The notes under the pieces were generated by a model, which saw nothing but the letters and a program-made list of their open reading frames with translations, had not been told where the DNA came from and searched no databases. Made by a program: the position numbers and the translations under genes. From Pollenia angustigena (Eukaryota; Arthropoda; Insecta; Diptera; Polleniidae), in NCBI GenBank assembly GCA_930367215.1, contig OV884058.1:110631802-110695801 (forward strand): a DNA stretch of 64,000 nucleotides, given 5' to 3'. Shown here in pieces: positions 1 to 11,500 of the stretch (the first letter of the stretch is position 1; the number at the start of each line of letters is the position of its first letter).

Positions 1-1231
1 AACGCTGTTAAAAGATTTGAAACCCCTCTAACTTGTTGAGTCTATACTTAACACTAATATTATGTTAGTGTTAGAAGTCCATGGCGATTGGCATAGTTTT
101 CAGGATCTGTTATACTTTCAGAAACCTTAAAATTCCTTTTTGATTACACTTTCATACACGCAGGGCCTGTTACAGAAATCAGTTCCGATCGAAAGTGTAA
201 GTAATTCCACAATTTGCTTGTCCAGGAAACGAAAATGTCAGTTAAAAAAGCTAAAACAAATTCAAATGTGTGGCAGGCCTGATATTGTATCTCGTAAAAG
301 AGAGCCAAGTTTCTTTACCTTACGTAAAGAAAACACATATTTCAATATAAAGATCATAATTATTATATAGTATTACAGCTCGCGTGAGCCTTTGTTGGAT
401 CCGATACTCTTCTTCATTCTGGTTTATTTTCGGCTATATTTTGGCAGTTACGTATACCCATTATTCTTCAATCAGCTAAAACGCAGTCGTTCCATCCGGT
501 TATTGGCGGCTCTCTTCGACGATTCCATCTGATATCGTAATTTGACATTGCCTTTTGGGGTCTACTTTCTTCCATCATTGCCTCAGGTCCTGCCAAGCTA
601 AGTCGGTGTGCCTTTATAAATTTAACAAAGTGCTCTCCTTCACAAAGTCCGAGCAGTTCGTCCCTGCTTCCTTGGACACAGTCACCATTGTGATCTTGCC
701 TTGGGCTAAATATTTAACAAAGTATTTTCCACTCTAATATTTGCCAGCGTTATTGTTCATTTGTAGTCAATCAGGGTAGGGTATAAAGTCATTTCTGAAA
801 AATTTAAAGAATAGAACTATTACAAAAAAGCTTTATAAAATACATAACTGAAATTTAGCTCATAAAATAAATTCGAAAAAATAAAAAAAAAATGTTGAAT
901 ATAATATAAAGTAACCTTCGGAAGGAAATAATTCCCAGTTTCTATTTGTTCATAATTTCCCGGACTTTTTCTATTCCCGGGAAACGAAACAAAAAAAATC
1001 TTATTCCCGGAAATCCCGGGATTCTTAGAATCAAACAATGATTTCATATGAGTACAAGACAAAGGTTTTTACTTTTTTAAAAAAATATACATATATATGT
1101 ACATATATATAACAGTCTAAAAAATAAGCTTTATTAATTCCACAGAAAACCAAAACAAATCCAAATAAATTGTTACATTCATACGCACATGCATATTATA
1201 TATGTATAATTTATATACTTTTGTAAAATAT
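1..1231. other. AT-rich stretch, no gene recognised
   Basis: No coding region could be supported here: the short open frames lack any motif I recognise and are interrupted. Around 950-1025 there is a cluster of CCCGGGA-type short palindromes (attcccggg-like), probably the end of an unclassified repeat. The stretch from 1075 to 1215 is simple ATATGT-rich DNA. Confidence 0.4.
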
Positions 1232-1650
1232 AATTAGTATTGTGGTTATTTTGTTGAACTATTTATGGTTTTAAATCCAAATTTTTAATATTTTTAATTA
1301 GGCTTTAGTTCATGAAATTTAATTTTCATTTAATTATTTTTATGAAGAAAAGAATTTTACAACATTAAAATTAATTAAAATTTTTATTGATAATCTTTCA
1401 TTCTTGACCGTGGCCGAGGCTCGAACCCTGGCCGGCAGGTTACCATGACATGTTTCGATCGCAACCACTCGATCTCCTCAGATGGATTTGCCGTCTCATA
1501 CTCGCAGCCATCGACGAATTGTCTTGTACTTTAATCAGAAGTAAGGAAAAAACATGTAAAATCAATTAAAATGGATAACCATTCAGATAAAGCCAATTTC
1601 GATCTACCAATGGTTAAAATACAATTTGGTTCAAGAATTGATGTTTGAGT
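1232..1650 (-). mobile_element. 561-bp hammerhead-repeat family, dispersed copy with 5' inversion
   Basis: Positions 1232-1518 match the array monomer antisense, starting at the family's 3' terminus (aattagtattgtgg on the plus strand). From about 1534 to 1650 the match switches to the opposite orientation (gtaaggaaaaaacatg onward). So the copy is a 3' segment joined to an inverted 5' segment, the arrangement left by twin-primed reverse transcription. The sequence is visibly more diverged than the array. The right edge abuts the 3' end of the LINE at about 1650, so no target-site duplication can be read on that side. Confidence 0.85.
1433..1493 (-). ncRNA. Hammerhead ribozyme (type I), dispersed copy
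   Basis: On the minus strand all conserved elements are intact and identical to the array copies: stem I CGGCA/TGCCG and CCAT/ATGG, core CTGAGGA, stem II GATCG/CGATC with an 8-nt loop, GAAA, a 2-bp stem III with AT loop, and cleavage triplet GTC. Predicted cleavage lies between plus-strand positions 1447 and 1446. The surrounding copy has many substitutions but this 61-nt block has none that break the fold. Confidence 0.85.
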
Positions 1651-4600
1651 ATTGACGTTTTATTCTCATTATATTATAGAGAGTTGTCTGTTCTTGGCTG
1701 CCCTCAGAAGACCACGTTATTTCCTTTCTTCCTCTCGGGCATCTTCCTTCAATTTTGGCCTGTAAAATGGTTTGGGGTATTCTATAATTTCCATTTCGCA
1801 TTATGTGACCCAAATAAGATATTTTCCGTTTTTTTATTTTTTTATTATTTCACGTCCGATATTCATACGCCTCAGCACTTCTTCATTCGAAACGCGGTCA
1901 GTCCATGGAATCTTTAATATTCGACGAATTTAATCTTTTTTCATCTGACACCTTTATCGTCCATGTTTCTGCCGAATATAGTAGTACGGACCATACATAA
2001 CATTATATGAAACGTATTTTTGTTGTTAGGCTTATGTCGTGACTAGTTAGTGTTTTACTATATGTCAAAAAGGCGTCTCTTCAATCCTACATTTAATTTC
2101 TCTAGACATATCCCATTGATCGTTAATATGAACTCCCAGGTATTTAAATGTGGAAACTTTTTCTATTGTGGAATTGTTTATCCGTATTGAAGTATTAGTT
2201 TGGATCTTTTTTCTGCTCACAATCATGTATTTCGTCTTCTTAATGTTAATTGTTAACCCATATATCTCGCTAGTTTGCATAAGTGCATCTACTAATTTCT
2301 GTAATCCCGGTAAGCTGCTTGGTAGTAATGTAGCGTCATCTGCATATCGTATGTAATTTATTAATGTATTGTTTATCCTTATACCGATATTCTTTCCACT
2401 AAGTGATTCTCGGAATATTTTCTCCGAGTATAAATTAAATAAAAGAGGTGATAATATACACCCTTGTCTTACTCCTTTTGAAATTGGAACATTGTCAGTC
2501 AGTTCACCATCAACTTGAATGTTTGATATCTGTTTCCAATATAGGTTTTTGATGCATCTTATATCACTTTCCTCCAGTCCAATAGAGATTAAAATTTCCA
2601 TCAATTTGTCATGTTTTACCGTATCGAATGCTTTCTCGTAGTCAACGAATCAGAGATATACATCTTTTTGAACCTCACGACATTTTTGGGTTAATACTTG
2701 CACACTTAGTAGTGCCTCTCGTGTTCCCATGCCTTCTTTAAATCCAAATTGTGTCTCTCCCACATATGCCTCACATATTGGGTATATTCGTCTATGTATA
2801 ATTTTTAAAAATATTTTTAAAGCATGGCTCATTAGACTTATAAGTCTGTAATCACCGCATGTCCTCGCACTATTTTTCTTGGGTATTGTAATAAACGTCG
2901 ATTTAAGCCAGTCTTGAGGATACTGTCCTGTCTCATTTGGTTGAACAATCTCAATAATAGTTGGATATTATTTCCATCTATTAGTTGAAGAACTTCGGCA
3001 GGTATTTGATCTGGGCCCGTTGCCTTTTTGTCCTTTATTGATATAATTGCCGATTTTAATTCATCCTCTGTAATTGGCCTTCCTGTAAGATTGGTTTCTG
3101 CATCAGTATTAAGAAGTTCTGTTCTTTCGTCGTCCGTGAAGAGAGTTTTTATATATTCTTCCCAAAGATGTTTCTTTTCTGCTATTTCGAATATGGCGGT
3201 ATTGTTCCCATCAAATAGAACTGCAGACGATCTCTTTGAATATATTCCGGATGCCTCCTTTAATTTTTTGGGAAGATTGAAATCGTCGTGTAGAATTTGT
3301 AGTCTTTCAATTTCTTGGCATTGTCTATTTATTTGCGCATTTTTTGCGGCCCGAGCTTCGATTCTAATTTCTTGATTTATCTCCCAATATCTTTCATAGT
3401 TAGAGTTTTTGTGTTTGCTTCGTTCCTTGCGAAGTTCTCGTATTTCGTCTGTCATCCATGTCTTGTCTTTTTTTGATGCTGTGGTTCCCAGGATATTATT
3501 AGTGATAGCGTTGATGGAATTTTTTACGTTATTCCAGAGATTTTCGACATCCGCTCCATCGATGTTATTGAGTTCTGCATTTAATTGGTCTGTCATTGCT
3601 AGTTTTGTTAATGGGTCATTAAGTTTTCGTTGTGGCTTTTTCTTGCGGGTGGTACAAAGTTTGACACGCATTTTGCATAGCAGAAGGTTATGGTCAGAAG
3701 GAACGTCGGCCCCTGGATATGTGGAGCACCTAGTCACGCACGAGGAAAAACGCCGATTTATTAAAATGTAATCGATTTGGTTTCTGACAAGATTGCCCTT
3801 GTTGTCCTGTGGCGATTTCCAAGTGTAAAGTCTTCTCGGGTGAAGGCTAAACAAAGTGTTAGTGATTTTTAGTTTATATTCTTGACAGAATTGTATTAAT
3901 CTTTCTCCACGTTCATTCCGTTGGCCTAAATTCCCTATGATTTCAGTTGTTTCTTCCTGCCCAACTTTCGCATTAAAATCGCCTTGGATTATTGTAATAT
4001 CGTGCGGCTTAGTCATTTTCAATAATTTGTCCACATCGCTGTAAAATTGTTCAATTTCATCGTTATCACCATCACATGTGGGTGCATAGACTTGTATTAT
4101 ATTCATATTAATCGGTTTTGCGGATATTTTTATCATCATGGCTCTATCGGACATCGGATCATAACCAGTGACGCAGGCCGCTATGTTATTTTTAACAATG
4201 ATAGCAACACCACTTCTGTGAATTCCCCTCCGGTTTCCCGAATGATATACTTTTCTACCTTGAGAACTAAATTCCCCACATTCCGTCCACCACGTTTCAC
4301 TGATGCCCAGTACATCAATTTGAAGCCTCTTCATCTCACTTATGGTGTTATCTAGTTTTCCAAGTTCATAGAGACTTCTAACATTCCACGTTCCTATGTT
4401 AAGTTTTGTTTTACCTCCGGGGATTCTTAGCACCCTCGTTTGGCCGGAGACTGAGGGCCGTATGTTATTCTCTAAATTCATTGTAATTGTATGTTTTCCA
4501 AGGGATATTACTTCAGTGGTTTCCCGTTGCCTTCTGAAGGGTTTATAGTTTTCCATCTTGTATTCAGCCGCTCCTCTGGAGTACAGACGCTGTTTGTAGC

Positions 4601-4843
4601 CGCCCAATATGGGACAGACGCTACAGGTTAATATTGGCTGCGCTTAGTTTAAGACGGCGCTGTCTCGTCTTGCCACAGAGAGTTCATGGGTTTCATAAGA
4701 TTTTTTAAATCTTAACCTCCTTCTCCGCCGCTCATGGTCGGGGACTGCTTATTTTGATATTCGCAGCTTACCTACATATCTGTAGGTAGTTCGTCTATCC
4801 GCCACCTGACGACCCCCATAGTAGCCTGAGCTCAGCCCTATGT
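1651..4843 (-). mobile_element. RTE/BovB-like non-LTR retrotransposon (broken)
   Basis: This is a roughly 3.2-kb LINE on the minus strand, close to the usual RTE length. The 5' leader (about 4608-4843) precedes an open region with an apurinic-type endonuclease and then reverse transcriptase. The 3' end near 1650 still encodes the C-terminal GHIMRN...ILQAKIEG motif typical of these elements. No poly(A) tail or target-site duplication was recognised. The left edge touches a 561-family fragment. A related clade cannot be excluded without a tree. Confidence 0.85.
2065..4607 (-). pseudogene. LINE endonuclease-reverse transcriptase ORF, frameshifted
   Basis: Encodes the endonuclease/reverse transcriptase a LINE uses to nick its target and copy its RNA. 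The first open segment (2838-4607; first ATG near 4556) carries the endonuclease: GTWNVRSL, ISETWW, QVYAPT, GDFNAKVG, RNQIDYI and SDHN motifs appear in order. It continues into the start of the reverse transcriptase (KKATGPDQIPAEVLQ). The reading frame shifts at about 2840-2880. A second segment (2650-2832) holds GFKEGMGTREALL and ends at a TGA at 2650-2652, just before FVDYEKAFD. A third (2065-2604) has RQGCILSPLLFNLY and the catalytic YADD at about 2335-2346. Below 2065 there are more stops. At least one frameshift and several stops make it inactive. It is similar to the endonuclease domain captured in ruminant craniofacial development protein 2. Confidence 0.88.
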
Positions 4844-4954
4844 AAAAAATGCCTAAGCAAGCCTAAATCTAAATATGCGTTAATTTCAAATAAAAACTGC
4901 TTTTACAAAACAGATTTGTAGTGCAAATATATAGAAAATTGTTTAGTAAATAAG

Positions 4955-5010
4955 AAATGGCTAAATCTAGCCATTAAATTGCTAAATTGGCCGCACTGAT
5001 TGACAAAGTA
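4955..5010 (+). repeat. Short dispersed repeat (ggctaaa...ctagccattaaat)
   Basis: A stretch built on a 'ggctaaatctagccatt' hairpin recurs at about 47640-47745 with the same order of motifs, ending in both places at a cgca/aacactg-like edge. It is probably one end of a shared mobile element. No element boundaries could be defined. Confidence 0.45.
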
Positions 5011-5045
5011 GATGTCACTTTCTCAATAAGTTTCTTTATCACGAT

Positions 5046-5165
5046 AAAACAATACAATTTGTCTGCGTTTACACAATGAAAATGTTCTTTCAGAAAGTCT
5101 TAATATGGTCAGACTTTCTGAAAGAACATTTTCATTGTGTAAACGCAGACAAATTGTATTGTTTT
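5046..5165. repeat. Perfect 55-bp inverted repeat (hairpin)
   Basis: Arms 5046-5100 and 5111-5165 are exact reverse complements, separated by a 10-bp spacer (taatatggtc). A third, diverged direct copy of the right arm lies at about 5214-5252 (ctttctgaaagaaaac...). The perfection of the arms suggests recent origin or template-switch repair. No flanking target-site duplication was recognised. Confidence 0.9.
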
Positions 5166-5259
5166 GGGAAGAGAACAGGCTATTCTTCTCTCTCCTCTCA
5201 CCAATAAACTCAAACTTTCTGAAAGAAAACTTTCATAGTGTGAACCCAGACTTTTAATA

Positions 5260-6626
5260 GATAAAAGAAAATAGAAACTTTCAATTCAATTACAAATAAA
5301 CAGATATTAATAAAACAAATGTCAACACCTTTATTGTTAAATGTTTCCCCATTTTGCAGATAAAAGATTTTTTTCTCTTTTCCACAAATAAAAAGAAAAA
5401 AGTGATTTGCATAAATTTTGCATTTAAATAGTAAAAATGGGCTTTAGAAAAAACAAAAAACTAAAATGAAATCAAACAAACAAGGCATCAATTTATTCAT
5501 TCATAAGTATGTGTGTATGTATGAAAAAATCCTTTATCAAGCATTTACAATTTAGTCAACAATTCATTCCCTAATCAAATTAGCAACAGTTGGAAAAAAA
5601 GATTTTCAACTCTGACATATGAATACAAAGTTCCATTATTAAAGATGTTGTGAATGTAAATATTTGTTATGTAAACGTAAACACTTTCACTTACACTAAT
5701 GTCAGAATTTAAGTATCCTATTCGAAGATTAATGTGTGTGTGTGTGTGTGTGTGCGTTGTGCAAAATTTTTCAAATAATTTACATAAAAGTTACAAAAAT
5801 TTGCATACAATGTTTTTGGTTTTTCGTAATTCCTTCTTTTTTTTTTTTTTTGCTACTATGTATTGTAATTTAAATGTTCCTATTGAGAATGGTATCCTAA
5901 ACACATTAAAACTATTATCCTTTTAGTTGTTTATTACATTGTGTGGCAACAACCACACACTGTGGCTGACTTTTGTTGCAAAAATTTTTAAACTGCAAGC
6001 GTGAAAATAAAAGTGTGTGCGAATTTCTCTCTAAGTTCTCATATCCTTTTTTGTTATGGCAAATCAGGGTTTTGTTTTCTATTGTTGTAAATAGAGTTAA
6101 AGATAAAGGTGTTGGATGTTTTGTAATACTTTGCATTTTAAGTTTTGTTTGTTAATACGCCTTGTTTGAAAAAAGAAGTTAAGATTTCCCTTTTGTTTGC
6201 TTACAATAGGAAAGTGTTATTTTGTTTTGAAATTTATTTGCATAAATAATGTAAATGAATAAATCTTAATATGAAAATAATGTAAATGAGTTGACTAGAT
6301 CCAATTGTACCGGATTTAAATCAAATTTGTTGCTTTTTTCAAGCTGGTTGTTAATTTTTGGCTCAGTCTAGAACTAGAATATACATAAATAAGATATCAG
6401 CCCATAAACCAATAACTTACAAATTTTTCTCTCCCCGATTTCGAGGGTCCTTCATGCATATCAAGACATATATTAAGGGCCTGGGGTCTATACTAAAGTA
6501 CTGGTTGCTTTGCTCTTTTATATTGTACAAGTTTATAATCTAATCTAGCGAGAACTCTAATTGAGTTTTAATTGACTAAATCTTTTAGACAAGGGCCAAA
6601 ACAACCAGAAGAAAATAATCCTCTTA
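5260..6626. other. AT-rich stretch with (GT)n, no gene recognised
   Basis: Holds a (TG)n microsatellite at about 5731-5754 and poly(T) at about 5838-5851. An edge of the 'taagggcctggg' repeat lies near 6477; the same motif occurs near 25815 and, as a foldback, in 41879-42020. No coding region could be supported. Confidence 0.4.
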
Positions 6627-6660
6627 TAGCCTTTTTACACTGATCAACATCTAACATCTA
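6627..6660. mobile_element. Terminal fragment of a TTA/TAA-type MITE
   Basis: TAGCCTTTTTACACTGATCA and the following bases match the terminal inverted repeat of the complete 528-bp element at 32945-33472. The fragment stops at a TA where the mariner terminus begins, so mariner appears to have inserted into this MITE. Confidence 0.75.
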
Positions 6661-6692
6661 ATGGGTGATTTTTTAAGAGCTATAGGAAAGTT
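6661..6692 (-). mobile_element. mariner-like 3' terminus, left part (split by array)
   Basis: The sequence atgggtgattttttaag and following bases is a mariner-type terminal repeat abutting a TA. It continues on the far side of the hammerhead array at 18072-18375: removing the array and one copy of the 15-nt duplication (agctataggaaagtt, 6678-6692 and 18072-18086) restores a continuous mariner end. Confidence 0.75.
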
Positions 6693-6813
6693 CATGAAAT
6701 TTAATTTTTATTAAATTATTTTTGTGAAGAAAGGAATTTTACAACATGAAAATCAATTAAAATTGTTATTGATAATCTTTCATTCTTGACGTGGCTCGGG
6801 CTCGAACCCTGGC

Positions 6814-6874
6814 CGGCAGGTTACCATGACATGTTTCGATCGCAACCACTCGATCTCCTCAGATGGATTTGCCG
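6814..6874 (-). ncRNA. Hammerhead ribozymes of the antisense arm (9 copies)
   Basis: First of nine identical 61-nt type I hammerhead motifs on the minus strand; the others start (lower coordinate) at 8780, 9341, 9902, 10463, 11024, 11585, 12146 and 12707. The fold is described in the entry for 13322-13382. A transcript through this arm on the minus strand should cut itself into 561-nt units. Confidence 0.9.
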
Positions 6875-7142
6875 TCTTACACTCGCAGCCATCGACGACT
6901 GCTGACGTCACTAGTCAAACATCAATCCTTAAACCAAATTGTATTTTAACATTTGGTAGATCGAAATTTGCTTTCCTGAATGATTATCAATTTTAACTGA
7001 TTTTACATGTTTTTTCCTTTACTTCTGTTTTTTCGTACTTTCGTCAAGAATTTTTCTTGAAGTCCAAGTACATTTTTTGTTTTTTCACTTTGTCTTTCTC
7101 TTTTCTGTTGACCTTTTTCAGCACAACTTGAAGGACAAATAT

Positions 7143-8538
7143 GGCTGTAGGAAATATCGCCCAAAGAAAAATGGCCCAAAAAAAAAAATGAAAAATCGCC
7201 CAAATGAAGAATCGCCCAAGCGAACATGAAAAATGACCCAAAAAGGTAAATATGAAATTTTGCCCAAAAAAAACGAAAAAGGGCCCAAAAAAAAAATGAA
7301 AAATGACACAAAAAGCAAAAACTAATTTTTTCCCAAAAAAAAAAAAAAATTACTAAATTTGCAAAAAAGTGTTTATTATTCATATAAATTTAGGTGACAT
7401 GTCATAACGTAACTTAACTTATAATCAAAAATGTGTACATTTTTTTTTAAAATACCGTTAAAATTTCAAGTGATTTTTTTAAAGATACTTATTTAACCAT
7501 AATATGGTTGTCGATGACAATGATTTGGTTAAATTAAATATAATATGGATAAAATATTTTTATAGCTTTTACTCCGGGTGTATATATTAAATATATATAT
7601 CCAAAATAAGGATTTCATTTTCTATGGTATAACAAATACTGGCTTCGCTAACTAAAGCTTCTCTGTATAGCCGGCCTTCGGCCGGGCGCAAGGATTTTCT
7701 CCTCTATGGTATAACAAAGACCGGCTTCGCTAACTAAAGCTTCTCTGTATAGCCGGCCTTCGGCCGGGTGCAAGGATTTTCTCTTTTATGGTCTAACAAA
7801 AACCGGTTTCGCTAAGTAAAGCTTCGAAAAACTGCCTTGTTTCCGAACAAGGCCGACTACGCAGAGAAGCTTTAGTTAGCGAAGCCGGTGTTTGTTATAC
7901 CATAGAGGAGAAAATCCTTGCGCCCGGCCGAAGGCCGGCTATACAGAGAAGCTTTAGTTAGCGAAGCCGGTTTTTGTTATACCATAGAGGAGAAAATTCT
8001 TGCGCCCGGCCGAAGGCCGGCGATACAGAGAAGCTTTAGTTAGCGAAGCCAGTATTTGTTATACCATAGAAAAGAAAATCCTTATTTTCGATATATATGT
8101 ATATATTTAATATATACACCCAGAGAAAAAGCTACAAAACCATTTTTAAAAAAATTCTACCGACATTATGTTTAATTTAACCAAATCATTGTCGCCGACA
8201 ACCATATAATGGTTAAATTAGTATCTTGAAAAATAGTTTTGTTGTTTGCAACCATAATAAAACATGGTTTTCTCTGCTATGTAAGATTATGGTAGAATTT
8301 TAAAAATAGCCCATTTTTTTTGGGCCATTTTTCATACAACATTTTTGGGTGATTTTTCATAATGAAAAATCACCCAAATTTAAAAAACGAAAAATCACCC
8401 AACAATAACGATAAATAGCCCAAAAATTTTGGGCCATTTTTCATATGAAATCAGGCCCAATTTTACATGCAATTTTTTTGGGCGATTTTTCACTTTTTTT
8501 TTTGGGCGATTTTTCTTTGGGCGATATTTCCTACAGCC
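7143..8538. mobile_element. Foldback / MULE-like non-autonomous element with 9-bp TSD
   Basis: A 1396-bp element starting GGCTGTAGGAAATATCGCCC and ending in its reverse complement, flanked by the 9-bp duplication gacaaatat (7134-7142 and 8539-8547). The long outer arms are rich in 'gcccaaaaaa' and 'gggcgattttt'. Inside (about 7561-8110) lies a second nested palindrome: an 82-bp unit (ggcttcgctaactaaagc...) repeats at 7641, 7723 and 7805, and again in inverted form on the other side. The centre, near 7830-7850, is a small stem-loop GCCTTG/CAAGGC. A 9-bp duplication with long inverted repeats fits foldback or Mutator-like elements. No transposase is encoded. It sits inside the first array monomer only, so it postdates that monomer. 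Confidence 0.88.
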
Positions 8539-11500
8539 GACAAATATACACATAGAGCTCGTGCCTTAGCTTTAACAATAATTAGTATTGTGGTTATTTT
8601 GTTGAACTATTTATGGTTTTTAATCCAAATTTTTAATATTTTTAATTAGGCTTAAGTTCATGAAATTTAATTTTTATTAAATTATTTTTGTGAAGAAAGG
8701 AATTTTACAACATGAAAATCAATTAAAATTGTTATTGATAATCTTTCATTCTTGACGTGGCTCGGGCTCGAACCCTGGCCGGCAGGTTACCATGACATGT
8801 TTCGATCGCAACCACTCGATCTCCTCAGATGGATTTGCCGTCTTACACTCGCAGCCATCGACGACTGCTGACGTCACTAGTCAAACATCAATCCTTAAAC
8901 CAAATTGTATTTTAACATTTGGTAGATCGAAATTTGCTTTCCTGAATGATTATCAATTTTAACTGATTTTACATGTTTTTTCCTTTACTTCTGTTTTTTC
9001 GTACTTTCGTCAAGAATTTTTCTTGAAGTCCAAGTACATTTTTTGTTTTTTCACTTTGTCTTTCTCTTTTCTGTTGACCTTTTTCAGCACAACTTGAAGG
9101 ACAAATATACACATAGAGCTCGTGCCTTAGCTTTAACAATAATTAGTATTGTGGTTATTTTGTTGAACTATTTATGGTTTTTAATCCAAATTTTTAATAT
9201 TTTTAATTAGGCTTAAGTTCATGAAATTTAATTTTTATTAAATTATTTTTGTGAAGAAAGGAATTTTACAACATGAAAATCAATTAAAATTGTTATTGAT
9301 AATCTTTCATTCTTGACGTGGCTCGGGCTCGAACCCTGGCCGGCAGGTTACCATGACATGTTTCGATCGCAACCACTCGATCTCCTCAGATGGATTTGCC
9401 GTCTTACACTCGCAGCCATCGACGACTGCTGACGTCACTAGTCAAACATCAATCCTTAAACCAAATTGTATTTTAACATTTGGTAGATCGAAATTTGCTT
9501 TCCTGAATGATTATCAATTTTAACTGATTTTACATGTTTTTTCCTTTACTTCTGTTTTTTCGTACTTTCGTCAAGAATTTTTCTTGAAGTCCAAGTACAT
9601 TTTTTGTTTTTTCACTTTGTCTTTCTCTTTTCTGTTGACCTTTTTCAGCACAACTTGAAGGACAAATATACACATAGAGCTCGTGCCTTAGCTTTAACAA
9701 TAATTAGTATTGTGGTTATTTTGTTGAACTATTTATGGTTTTTAATCCAAATTTTTAATATTTTTAATTAGGCTTAAGTTCATGAAATTTAATTTTTATT
9801 AAATTATTTTTGTGAAGAAAGGAATTTTACAACATGAAAATCAATTAAAATTGTTATTGATAATCTTTCATTCTTGACGTGGCTCGGGCTCGAACCCTGG
9901 CCGGCAGGTTACCATGACATGTTTCGATCGCAACCACTCGATCTCCTCAGATGGATTTGCCGTCTTACACTCGCAGCCATCGACGACTGCTGACGTCACT
10001 AGTCAAACATCAATCCTTAAACCAAATTGTATTTTAACATTTGGTAGATCGAAATTTGCTTTCCTGAATGATTATCAATTTTAACTGATTTTACATGTTT
10101 TTTCCTTTACTTCTGTTTTTTCGTACTTTCGTCAAGAATTTTTCTTGAAGTCCAAGTACATTTTTTGTTTTTTCACTTTGTCTTTCTCTTTTCTGTTGAC
10201 CTTTTTCAGCACAACTTGAAGGACAAATATACACATAGAGCTCGTGCCTTAGCTTTAACAATAATTAGTATTGTGGTTATTTTGTTGAACTATTTATGGT
10301 TTTTAATCCAAATTTTTAATATTTTTAATTAGGCTTAAGTTCATGAAATTTAATTTTTATTAAATTATTTTTGTGAAGAAAGGAATTTTACAACATGAAA
10401 ATCAATTAAAATTGTTATTGATAATCTTTCATTCTTGACGTGGCTCGGGCTCGAACCCTGGCCGGCAGGTTACCATGACATGTTTCGATCGCAACCACTC
10501 GATCTCCTCAGATGGATTTGCCGTCTTACACTCGCAGCCATCGACGACTGCTGACGTCACTAGTCAAACATCAATCCTTAAACCAAATTGTATTTTAACA
10601 TTTGGTAGATCGAAATTTGCTTTCCTGAATGATTATCAATTTTAACTGATTTTACATGTTTTTTCCTTTACTTCTGTTTTTTCGTACTTTCGTCAAGAAT
10701 TTTTCTTGAAGTCCAAGTACATTTTTTGTTTTTTCACTTTGTCTTTCTCTTTTCTGTTGACCTTTTTCAGCACAACTTGAAGGACAAATATACACATAGA
10801 GCTCGTGCCTTAGCTTTAACAATAATTAGTATTGTGGTTATTTTGTTGAACTATTTATGGTTTTTAATCCAAATTTTTAATATTTTTAATTAGGCTTAAG
10901 TTCATGAAATTTAATTTTTATTAAATTATTTTTGTGAAGAAAGGAATTTTACAACATGAAAATCAATTAAAATTGTTATTGATAATCTTTCATTCTTGAC
11001 GTGGCTCGGGCTCGAACCCTGGCCGGCAGGTTACCATGACATGTTTCGATCGCAACCACTCGATCTCCTCAGATGGATTTGCCGTCTTACACTCGCAGCC
11101 ATCGACGACTGCTGACGTCACTAGTCAAACATCAATCCTTAAACCAAATTGTATTTTAACATTTGGTAGATCGAAATTTGCTTTCCTGAATGATTATCAA
11201 TTTTAACTGATTTTACATGTTTTTTCCTTTACTTCTGTTTTTTCGTACTTTCGTCAAGAATTTTTCTTGAAGTCCAAGTACATTTTTTGTTTTTTCACTT
11301 TGTCTTTCTCTTTTCTGTTGACCTTTTTCAGCACAACTTGAAGGACAAATATACACATAGAGCTCGTGCCTTAGCTTTAACAATAATTAGTATTGTGGTT
11401 ATTTTGTTGAACTATTTATGGTTTTTAATCCAAATTTTTAATATTTTTAATTAGGCTTAAGTTCATGAAATTTAATTTTTATTAAATTATTTTTGTGAAG

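Noticed and set aside
3028..4355. Plus-strand frames over the LINE
   Set aside because: They are shadows of the minus-strand endonuclease-reverse transcriptase.
7003..7383. 126-codon minus-strand frame
   Set aside because: It runs across the foldback terminus and its poly-Phe content comes from 'gcccaaaaaa' repeats.
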